A DNA stretch of 64,000 nt from Alentia gelatinosa. Lineage: Eukaryota > Annelida > Polychaeta > Phyllodocida > Polynoidae. Where the stretch lies: assembly GCA_950022655.1 (NCBI GenBank), contig OX465587.1:23191716-23255715 (forward strand). The letters are read 5' to 3'. How positions within the stretch are numbered: position 1 is the stretch's first letter; each line of letters starts with the position of its first letter. Below are positions 1 through 11,300 of the stretch, in pieces. The notes under the pieces are model-generated. The model saw nothing but the letters and a program-made list of their open reading frames with translations. It was not told the DNA's origin and made no database searches. The position numbers and the translations under genes are program-made.

Positions 1-2782
1 CATAGAACAGCATTCATAAATATGGCGATACATTCATTGAATGAAACTAAAACTCTTCCATATAGGGGAGGGGGTGTACTGATATCCATAAGTACACATG
101 TATAATTATGAATCGCTAGGGTCTAATGTAAGTGTTCAGCATCATGATTGGGTTACCGTAATGTGATAGATGTTTGTTATGTATGAGAATAAACCAGACA
201 CGGATTCGCGAGAATAACTATACGTAATGTTATGGGTGGTCCACATAGTCACACACAAGGATACAGCTAACATCATCAGTTGGAGTACACCTGAATTTAC
301 ACATACATGTGTTCCTCTCAGCATAAATCTCCGTTTATGAAGGTGTTGTCTGCAACTACAGCGGTTTAATATGAATTTAGGAAATGTTGTTAATCGTAGT
401 GAAAACATGTACCTTATAGCAGGATAGTTACATATATCTAGGCCTATGCCTAGTTCACGGATGGTGGTTGGGACCCTCATTAAGGGCAGTTATGACAATT
501 GCAGTGCGTCTTGTTGTTTTGATTATATGGTACGGGATTTACCGTGTGATTTTTCCTCGGTAAGAATTTAGCTCAGTTCATATTATGGTTATATGTTTGA
601 GAGGTTTAACAGTATTAACCTAACTCTAGAAAGGATGTGTTTTAATGTAATCCACTGGTTTAAGGACCATACCACAAATGAATCCAACCTCTTAGGACTT
701 GAATTAAACAAAAATAGATTCAATAATACCTTGAAATATAATAAAGACATTATATAGGCCTATAGATTATAAAACCTTAATTTTAAATAGTTTTCCTTAT
801 TATTTTAAAAGTTACCACTCGATTTACGGAAAATGGCATTACTATCTATCAACACTCTGTTTCCAAAGGGAAATGTGACGATTCACATATAAAAGAAGTG
901 TTCGCTCTCTTTTACTCCCACATACTACAGTGATTCCCTTATAATATGAGCTTGATGGTCTGACATTGCAGACTTCAGACTTCAAATTGAGTGTCATTGT
1001 GCGTTTTAGAACAAGGTTACGAGAGTTAGTGACATACAAATTGATTACAGCGTTTTATACCGAAAAAAACTCTCACTTCTACTCGCGAGGCTACAAGCGA
1101 AACCCGTTATTTCTGCCTGAGGGAAATCTTAGTCCTCTATCTTGCTAAATATGGTTTATTTTGTAGTCTCATGTCTTGTTGTGAGCATACTGATGTGTGA
1201 TTTAGGTTAATACTTTTTCCCACAAAAATAATTAAAAGATATTACGTAAACGTTAATAAAGGAGAGTTAAACACTTCAAACTCGATAATCGTTTAAGTCT
1301 ATTTTCCCATTTCACCAAAGACGTGGTCTGAAGACTATAAGAATAGGCTTATAAGGAAAAGTATTAAGTCTTTAATTCAACATGAAAGTATCACTACAGC
1401 CCCGAGCAAACAGAAGAGGAATGCAGTAATTGGAATTCTATCCAAGCGCATGAAATTAATGATATTCGTGATCCTGAAATAAAGTTAGTTACAAGTATCA
1501 AATGTAGATTTACGGTCGAGCTGGAATCTGTGAATAAGACCAAGGTGTAGCTTTGCTTAAAGCTATGTTGCACATTCCATTACCTTACACTGTTCTTTGC
1601 CAGTCGATAGATTGGCTCTTATATGACTGGTCCCACGGCATATACACATCCATATGCCAGGTCGCCCTTTTAATTGTTTGGTTAACAATACGTGCCCACA
1701 CCGCGGTCAGCAGCTATACACATGTCAGGAACCAAATAATTTACACATGACAGCCTCAGAAGGCAGCTCATACAAGGTGGCACAGACGAGTGTAAATCAG
1801 ATATCAATGCTGCTATTGGGAATGCTAAGTAGCCATTAAATGGTCCCCTGTGGTCAGGTCATATTCACCGGGAACTGGTTCCTAAAGAAAATCATAAGAC
1901 TGTCTTCATTCAGTCTCAACCTCATCTGTACTTCTCTGCAGATTGACATATATGTACATGCATTATTAGGTAAAAATATTTCTGTCTCGTGTGCGTTACT
2001 TGATCTGGTGGGATCTGTGAACGCCGTCGGTCGAAATTTTTTTTTTACCAGCAGTCGCTTAAGCTGTTAGCCTCGTATTCTCAATATATGTACATGTATG
2101 CACCTGAAAAGTACGGATTTTGATATATAATAGCAATATTGGGTGTCGTTGCCTTCTAATGTGTGCAGCGGGAATGTGAATTCATAGAAAAAATGAGATT
2201 ATTACTTTCCCCGAGAATTTCTGTCCATTACATTTTAGCATGGACATAGAGAATACACTGTCCATGATTTTAGGAAACCGGCCCCGGTTTTGATCGCGTG
2301 CACAGACCCTCGCTTTGAGCCGGACCTCCGCCCGTGTACTTGGACAAGGTAGTTTTTGTTGGAATTCCACCCTGAGAGTGGACCTTGTATTGTTGGCAGG
2401 TCTTTCCCCTGTAGTGCCATAGTAGAAGTGGCCCTCGAGGCCCCAACCTGCCTGACTGCATTAATATGTATCAAATGCGTTGTATGTAAGCAGTCTGGTT
2501 CCGCTTTGGTGGCTTTCGGCTTTATCGTATCAGTTACCTTTAACATGCTGGCGGCTGAGTAAGCCTACACCACGGGTAACCATTCAGGGACCATTTAGCA
2601 GCAGACTATGTATTGACATTTGGTAGCTCGGCCGAGAAGTAGGATGAGATAAAGATAATATTGTGACTGGATACCGCTTTAGGTGCCCTTAATGTATAGA
2701 GTTCTTAAAAGACCTTCAGATTATGTCACATAAAATGAGATTTCTGTTGAAATAGAGTTTCGGCTTTATGTTGTTACACTGG

Positions 2783-2945
2783 GCCCTATATTTCAGTCAC
2801 GACAATCGTTTATAGCGAGGTATACATTATCGTCCAACGATCGGTGGCTACGACACTTCTATAAACGCGATGATCGTTGAGTATCGTAGGTGAAATTGCC
2901 GCCCAAACGGTCGCTACCGATGACAAGGTTGGACATGTCGTAGAG
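2783..2945. repeat. Degenerate foldback related to the 4.2-kb element
   Basis: The segment begins TTTCAGTCACGACAATCGTT and has several partly inverted CGATCGTTG/CAACGATCG-type pieces. The start matches the right arm of the foldback at 4196-4310 (TTTCAGTCACGACAGTTGTT), so both probably belong to one element family. The arms are too diverged for exact borders. Confidence 0.4.
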
Positions 2946-2955
2946 CCCTGTGACA

Positions 2956-3206
2956 TTTTCCTGAGGGATATGGTTTAAATCAATTATCTCACCCCTGGTA
3001 TTTTTTCTCCATAGACTTAACATTGGAAACTAGTATCTAACACCCATTAAATATTTAGGGAAAATATCCAATGGGGGATTATGTCACACATGATAGCCCA
3101 TTCGTCAATGTTAAGGGTGAGATAAATTCAGAAATCCATTCTAGTTTAGTGTCAGAGTTCGACTTCTGAGTTTTCCTGAGGGATATGGTTTAAATCAATT
3201 ATCTCA
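2956..3206. repeat. 36-bp direct repeats flanking an inverted-repeat unit
   Basis: An identical 36-base string (beginning TTTTCCTGAGGGATATGG) occurs at 2956-2991 and 3171-3206. The DNA between carries inverted segments: TTATCTCACCCC and CTTAACATTG on the left, CAATGTTAAGGGTGAGATAA on the right near 3104-3124. This could be a small terminal-inverted-repeat element whose insertion or repair duplicated the flank, or a segmental duplication with an element inside it. A 36-bp duplication is too long for a normal cut-and-paste target site. Confidence 0.75.
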
Positions 3207-4195
3207 TATTCATAAATGACATAGGATGGTAGAAATGATGATTTATAGACACAGAGTTATACACTTGTGATGCTGAAGCCGCTCCTGTATATTATGAACT
3301 ATAAGCTGAGTGTCTGGACTGCCAGTGTGAATTTACTTTGGATGAACCACTACACATTTGTGATAATAACTATATAATGATTCTATTTACTTATTTCCTG
3401 TTACATGCCTTTCAAATTAACACAGTTATTACTAAGTAATTTTATGAACCCTTTACCCAGAATCATTAAATATGTAGTTGAGCTTCGATCAGAAAAAGTT
3501 CAAATCTTGATTCTGATTGGTCCGTTTGAACTGCCTCCTCACTCAGTACTGATAGATTGCTTCAACATTAGCTATTCATTTCACATTGGACATCTATTTT
3601 ACATTTACTTGACCGGCGTTGTTGAGCGATAATAGGTGGAAATCATTCTCTTCAATGCTGAAACTGGTACCCGCCACCTGACTGAGCAAAAAACCTACGA
3701 TAATTCTATACAAATCATTCCCAACGACCGACAGTGCACTGATCTCCCACACTGCACTGCGACCAGGGAGGTGTTTTTAAAAGAAATAACAATAGAAAAA
3801 TTGATCTTATCGTGGTATCTGTTACATTCTCGTTACCAAAAGTGATCCGTCTTTGGAGAGGACCGTCTTACGAGACAATAATTGAAAAATCGTAAATATG
3901 ACTTGTTGAGAAGGCAATAAATTTTACGTTCCATTGATCCCTAGCTATGTAAAATTGATGGTCCATAACAAAATATCCTCCCACACAAAAGCAGAAATAA
4001 AAATACAAAGAATTCGGAAAATTATTTGGATTTCTGGCGACCACGTTTAAAATACGGACTGACATGAATATCCTAGTTGGTATCGCTGTTGTAGGTCCTA
4101 ATCGTAGCCTTACAGTCTAGTTCTAAATGTTCTTAGTTCTAAAAACACCTCCCAGGTCTATCGGACACATGCCTTGTCTACCAAATTGTCATTTT

Positions 4196-4310
4196 CGCTG
4201 GCTGATCTTAGATAATCGTTATCAACGACTGTTGTGACTGAAAACAGGGCTCGGCTCTGTTTTTTCAGTCACGACAGTTGTTCGTAACGATTATCTTAGA
4301 TCACCCAGCG
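4196..4310. mobile_element. Foldback / MITE-like palindrome, about 115 bp
   Basis: The left arm begins CGCTGGCTGATCTTAGATAA and the right arm ends TTATCTTAGATCACCCAGCG. The arms pair over about 50 bases around a short loop near 4247-4255 with few mismatches. I see no coding capacity and no clear target-site duplication. A strong hairpin with GC-rich ends is typical of non-autonomous DNA transposons. A related degenerate copy lies at about 2783-2945. Confidence 0.75.
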
Positions 4311-5749
4311 AATGTACGACAGTTTGGAAGATGAATAATCCTATAGACACGGTCACAGTGGACGATCCCCGCATAAATGGTCGTTCTGAACGATTTTAAT
4401 AGAATTATCGTAGGTTCTATACATACTCCCCTGGCAGGTACAAGCTTTAGCACTGAAGGGATTAATTTTCACCTATTATATGTAAAATTAGGCATCAGAT
4501 AAGGATACCTACTCGTATAATCACACTGAATAACCATTTGATCCTTTAGATTTCCTTAAGATTTCAGATTGAAAAGATTTATACGTTTACCCTCTTTCAA
4601 TATCCAAAAATATATGTATAGCTTGAATTGTAGAAAATACCGAACGATATAGAATGATGCGCATACGTTTTAAATCTGCTTTAGTTTGAAAAGTAGAATA
4701 TCAGTTTAGATCTAGGATCAATATGTCACACAGTCCCAGACCAATTATACCTACTTAACTGTATGCTCCACGTCACCCGAGACTTTACATACAATGTATG
4801 ATATACATGAAATAGCAGACTGCATACTGAGATTGCTATTTCGTCGAATATCAACTGCTACACACAGCATAAAGCCACATGTATTCATTTTGAATTGCTA
4901 CTGAAAAATATATCTTATATAAATATATTTATACTGTGTTTATTCTTTCTCTGCTATTGAAGTATGCTACAAGAGTTTAAATGAAATATACTTCATAACG
5001 TCTCAAGTGGAATAGTGGACAAGTGTTATTTACAGTGGTTGATTATAAACCTAATCCACCGTGAAAACGTGTGTGCCCAAGTCATGTAAGCATGTAATGC
5101 AAACAGAGCAAAGACACGTAACATTCAGAAGTAGGTTCACGGTATAAATCCAATGGAAGAAACAGCTGAAGTGTTCCTCTAATATTTGATCAATTAACAC
5201 TTGTTTTAACTGAACATATATGATTTCACTTTAAGAAACCACTCTATCTATATATGGTGCATTATATAAATCTTGATCGAGCTTTATAAATATAATAGGC
5301 ACACAGCATTGACTTAGGTTAGCATTTATATTATTTGACCCGTTTAAAGGCAGAGAGCATTTCATGTAAGTTTTCGGTGTGACATGTACCTTACTGCTTA
5401 TCTTAATCACAGAAGTTTAGTGTCATCTAAATACCAATGACACTAGAAATCTCATGTTATACAGATTGATATGTAGACCTCAATGCCGATAACAATTGAA
5501 CTTCGACTTGGGTACGAGATAACTATGGGCACATTATTGCCATCGATCCTTCTAAAGCTCAATTCTCACCAGCTTGCAGCTGCATGCCATAGATATAGTC
5601 TCCATATTGTTGAAAAGAGGTTGCATGAATTTCTTTTCCACAAAAGATGGCTATTTTTCAAAGTTCAGTGACACGTTCATAGTTCACATGCATGCATTCA
5701 TAAGTGTCAGTTTGACAAAAAAGAGCAGAAGGAATGTATCTCACTTCAC

Positions 5750-5910
5750 CATAGAACATAGACTTGCTCAAGTTTTTGATTATGAACACTCATTAAATTA
5801 TTAATCAAAATCAGAATAAAGTTCATTATAGTATGTATCCTTCTCTGATTGTATATCAGTGAAGAGGGTAGCCATAAAATGCAGGGACTGAAGCCAGTCT
5901 ACATAGAACA
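5750..5910. mobile_element. TIR element with 9-bp target-site duplication
   Basis: The element spans 5759-5901 (143 bp), starts TAGACTTGCTCAAG and ends CTGAAGCCAGTCTA, so its ends are imperfect inverted repeats (11 of 14). It is flanked on both sides by the identical CATAGAACA (5750-5758 and 5902-5910), a direct sign of insertion. The 8-9-bp duplication suggests a hAT-like or related cut-and-paste transposase acting in trans. Related copies lie at about 31586-31735 and 34891-35061, with a partial copy near 58640-58730. Confidence 0.85.
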
Positions 5911-6868
5911 GTATACAACAACGGTCATGACCTCGGTTATCATCGCTTGGTGGTGCTTATATATGTGGCCCCTATAATTCTTACGCATCTCGGAATATAC
6001 TGTGTGCTATAAAGTTCGGGTATTTACAGGAAGGTATGAAGATACGACGGGTGTTCGGGAAATGACATCATTAAGTCAATATTTAACGTCTGACATGGAG
6101 TACTATAATTAACTGATAATGATGAAGCATTTATATCGATATTTGTCGGATGAATATATGTGTATATCAGATGGGCTATCATGGAAAAATGGCGAGGTAT
6201 ATATATCACGACTCTTTAAAGTGTCAGATGATTGTTTTAGCAACCTCCTTTAATGTACAGACTTATGGAGTACCTAAAGTAAATTGTCTTACAAAGAGGT
6301 GAGAGGTTCTTGCCTATGACGCAATAAAGAGAGAGGTCTTAAGGGATAGCCACGTTGGTGAATTGTTTAACTCTTAAAAATATGCAAACCCTTTCAAGAG
6401 ATGCGAGTTTTTATGATAAAACCTAAAGAAAAACTCACAAGAAAAAACCCACAAAAATCACTGAGTAGATATCGACGAAAACACCAAAACAACTCCAATA
6501 GTGATTAAGAAAACCACATGAATAGGCTCGAAATGAACAATTGAACTTGAGATAAAAGTTTGAAATATAGGGTCACCAAATATTTCCAAATCACCTATTA
6601 TTACATTCAATTCTTCTTATAAATTTACGTTGAAATATCACGAACACAATTTACCCCCATTAACCTCATTTAGAAAAGGTGTCAACATCTATTACCTCTC
6701 TCTGGTTGCCATGCCATGAGTATACTGACACGCTAAATACAGTCACGTAATGGTTGAGCATGCTCAGAAACGCAGTCACGAAGTTTTAACATTTCCTGTA
6801 TCATCTGCCACTGGGTATCGCATCCAGGGTTCCTGATACAAAAATTGGCATTCTAGTGACATAAATAG

Positions 6869-6883
6869 CCCCCAGGTGGCAGC
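6869..6883 (+). promoter_or_regulatory. CTCF-like motif (isolated)
   Basis: CCCCCAGGTGGCAGC matches the CTCF core consensus CCASYAGRKGGCRSY at 14 of 15 positions. It lies 1.5 kb upstream of the giant exon. A single motif can occur by chance in 64 kb, so this is a candidate only. Confidence 0.35.
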
Positions 6884-8369
6884 ACATTTAGTCGGAAAAT
6901 AGAAACTCCACAACCGGATGTGGACATAAAGGGATATCCGAAAGATGATCTTCCTATTCTCACACCGTCACTTCAGCTCGCGTTACCTTTGAGTGAAACT
7001 CTTAGTTGACACATAACAAAGCCGTTATTCTATAAGGACCTTTTAAATCCCTATTCTTAGACATATCGGTATCTTTTGTATTCCCCGGTGAATTGCGATC
7101 CATTTAATATAAGACCTATACACATCATTTAAAGCGTCCTTTCGACTATGAAAAATCGCCTGCAGCTTTATCTGATGACACAATTCATGGCTGATATTGG
7201 GAAAATTGTAAGCATCCTAGCATCAATTACAAACGTACTCGCATATAGATGAAAGGGATTGTAAGATATGTAGGATAGGGATTGTGTTATAAAAATACAT
7301 GTATTTTGATGGATCACAATTGGAGCAACCTATGGGTGGAGATTATTGAATACTCTGGCCGGGTCCCCTATCATCTAAGTTCACGCTCCAAACACAGCGC
7401 AGGTGTATTCTCGTAAACGGGGAGGGCGCAGGTGAAAGTGTCTGTTTTGCATCGTTTGTACCGTAGATCCCATAAGCAAAGTATTTCTTGATATAAACCA
7501 CCTTCGTTATCAAAGGCCATCCCTTCTTATACCATTTTATGTGGTGTTGGAAGTAGAACTCTCACGTCGGTAAATGTGTATGGCTGAGATTCCTTCCTAG
7601 ATTCATCTCGTAGATTCACTCACAACCCCTGTCCAAAAACAACGAGAAAAGATTAACCTTGAGGTAAACTCTGTCTACCTGAGGGTCCCCTGGGACGTTA
7701 AACAGACAAAGCAAGCAACCACCAAATCTTGACATCATTCTGTATGATATTTAAATATGTGAGAATGATTGATAACGTTTGCAAGCCGATCATTCTATGC
7801 CTGACTCAATAGAGAACGATGAATATATAGCAATATGAGGACCTTCTTCTAAGATACCCGAATTAATCATACAGCAGATATATATCAATACATGTCGATA
7901 TGCTGTGAAAGGTTCAACAGGAATAGCTATTGCTGACTATTTTACAGCGATGTATGATTTATCATAACGCATTTGGAAGAAGAGTTGTAGCCTGAATCGA
8001 ATAAGATACAACAGGGTTTACTGCCGGAAGACTGCCTCTGTTGACTCTGATATGAAACTCATTATTATACCCAGCATACATGGTAGGGAGGCACCCAGGT
8101 AAAACTACCCTCACTTTGTAGCATTCAAAGCTGGTGCACGGTCTCTCAGCATTGAGAATATTATCTTATGTAGGCATTAGATTGTTGTCATACTTTGCTG
8201 ATTCTCGAGAGACATATGGCTAACACGGATCAACGCCAGCGTGCTATATTGAAGATGATCGTGTGATTTTGGACTAACACCTTTAATACAGGTACCTTAT
8301 GAATTATCACCAGACAGGAGATGCTCTCAAAGGCAATCACTTCTTGTTGACATGCATGTTTTACTCTAG

Positions 8370-11300
8370 GGACTCTTTCCGTGGACTGAGTAAAGGACAT
8401 GGATTGTGACCCGAATGAGAAAAAGGAGTCGTGTGAGATCAATAATACTCAAGAGGAGCCGTCAAATTCAAGCGAAAATCTAAAAAGTTGTGTTGTTCAA
8501 AACATTGCTCATGAAGGAGACGCACCTACGGACATATCACCAGCGACGGATGAGATCACACAAATTGGCGGATCAACTTACACATGCGTGCGCACGCATT
8601 CCCAGCGTCCAGTTCTGAAACATAAAGAGAACTCTAAAGTTACAAAATCAAAACCAAAACGTGTTCACTGGGACCCGAATATTGCCACACCATCAAGCGG
8701 TAGTCCTCAGTTGTATGAGAACTCAACCAAGACGTGCGTAAGTAATGGTAGTGCTGACACTCAGGAAAGTACTGATGTAAGCAGTGAAGAGTTTCTTCAG
8801 TTTTCCCTTTGCATTCCGAAAACTTACTTGATTAACCAGAAATCTGGTGCTTTATGGTCAAAGACAACATCTTCTTTCCAACCAGCAAATCCTGTTGTAC
8901 AAGGTACAGACAATTTACCGTGCTTTGAGAAAGATATTAACACAGAAAATAATGTTACTGCATCACTTGCATCAAATTTGGCATTTGATCGTAGAGATTC
9001 TTATGAAGATTATAACACATCTAAAAGGTCTATAAACTATAGGGAGGCGACCTTATTAGATGAAGATGATGAGGCTGGTTATGAGATGCCTGGCAGTAAA
9101 ATATGCCAACTTGATGACTTTATTTCAAGACTTGCATCAGCAAATATAGTGGAAATTGGGAATGTATCAGATTCAAGCGATACCTCTGAAGAAATTGAAC
9201 GATGCACGGGATCAATGGACACTTCTCAATCCACGAATTTTCCTGACCTCGGAGCACCTAATGGTGATTTTAGGTCTAGTGGATACAAACACAGTGAAGC
9301 TGAAGATTTAGACGAAGAGCTTGAAGAAAAGATTAATCATGAGAGTAAGCAGGAAGTTAATCATCGTAATGGAGCAGTTGTAGTGGGATATAAAGAAATA
9401 TTCGGAGAAATTGCAGAAAACTACACACAAGATGAATCAACCAGCAATGTCGATCAAGATCAACCTAATCAAAAAGAACAGGTATACAATCCAAGTAGTG
9501 TTGAAGATATAAAAACACCAGGACTCAATGACAAAGATACAGTACCAAATGAAAGCAGCATGGTCACCCCAACAGCAGCAGAAGATGACTTGGATTGTGA
9601 CATTCTTAATCTCGGCTATATCACTCTTTGTCTTCCAAATGAAAGTCAATCCAAAAATAGAATCTACTGTAGTTATGCGACTCTTTTTGTTGGTGGAGGA
9701 GATGCATACAGTGAATATTCTTTGACAGAGGATAAGTGTAGAAATCTGACAATAGACGAAATTCCTTGCACAGATGCAGTGCAATCTGAAATAATATTGA
9801 GCAGCACTAATGACCTTCATGAGGATACAGAAAATGATGTTTTCGCGGATATAGATAAATATCCTTTCGTGGATTTAGACAAGTTTTCTTCAACAGACAC
9901 AGAGAAATCTCTTTCGAAAGATACAGAAAAACCTCTTGTGACCGATACAGATACATCTTTTTCAGTAGATACTCTAACAAATGGTGTAGAAGAAAAAGCT
10001 GAATCATACCTGGATTGTATCAAATGTCATTCAAACTACAGTATTCCAGATATTGGAGAATCCAATTCACTTGATATCGTAGCACAAAGTATTAGCACAG
10101 ATCCGGTACATGAGGCTCATGTTACCAATATGTCAATAAATGAAGTGGCCACCTCAAACGAAGAAGTTGCAGTTTTCCAGCCTTGTCATAGTACGCCCGA
10201 TACCCAGAGCTCGCCATGTACATCTTCAGTGTTTGAGCTTGATCCGAATCCAGATCTTCAAGAAAAAGATTCTCCTCAAGAAATCCAGCTGAATCCCGAG
10301 GTTGAAGAAGACAATTCAGCGGCTAATATATCAAGTATTGACCCTGGTAATGAAGTCAACGATTTAATTCTTTCGGATACTGCTGATACTAACACGTTTT
10401 TCGTATCCCCAGTGTATAGTCTCTATATTGGCCTAGAAAGCGTTGAGGAAGATAACGAATTTGAAATCAAGAATCATGAATTAGAGTTTAATGAGGCAAG
10501 TGTTATTCCAAATAATGGAGATTCCCCGAGTACTACTGATTCTAAGACCACGGGTTGCATGTCACCAGAACATGGTCCAAACTTTTCGCAAGAGAATCAC
10601 CAGGAAGATACTTCTCAGGAGTCCTCATCTCAAACCGAGACTAATGAGGAACATTTTTGTGGCACTGGAACAATTATTGATCCTACGAATTTGGATATAG
10701 CTATGAATCTACCTGGTATTACTCGAGCCCAGAGCATGCATTGCACATCACCTGTGGATGATTATGGTGTCGAGCCAGAAAATTACGAGAAGAAAAATAA
10801 TGAGGGAAGCCTGCCTGAGCCTGAGATGACTGCGCTTTTGCAGATCACTGGCACTAATTTAAATTTAAGCAGTGAGGATAAAGATTTAAATCTTTCTGAT
10901 ACTTGTGATACCGGTATGTCATATATATCACAAGTGAATCAGGCTCCTTTTGTAGCAGGGAATCATAACACCGATATCTCCGGGGAAAGCCATCTTGAAC
11001 CTGAGACAGAGACGCTCCAAATAGAGGTTATTGAGACGCACTTGAAGATGGATAATAAAGATGAAGATTTAAATCGTCCTGATTACCAAGCAGTATCTAC
11101 ATCCAACGACACAGAAGGTATTCAACAAGATCTGGAATCATCAAATGAAAATGTTGAGGAGCAGGATGTATGTAATGCTGATGTTAATTCAACTGATACT
11201 GTGACCAGTCATGGTCAGATGAATAACACTGATGATCATTTGAAATTTATGGATGGAATCTCGAGAGGTGAATATCCTGGATCTATGAACCTGCCCCTTA

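Larger units (their letters stand above)
1..8369. other. Upstream non-coding region
   Basis: I see no credible exon here. The open frames are short, overlap on both strands and show no protein-like composition. The region holds a 36-bp direct-repeat pair around a small inverted-repeat unit (2956-3206), a foldback (4196-4310), a TIR element with a target-site duplication (5750-5910) and one isolated CTCF-like motif (6869-6883). A promoter for the downstream giant exon should lie here, or further upstream if 5' untranslated exons exist, but I cannot place it. Confidence 0.6.

Noticed and set aside
9437..9820. 127-codon minus-strand open frame
   Set aside because: It is a shadow of the giant plus-strand exon; the sequence is hydrophobic noise with no splice or start support.
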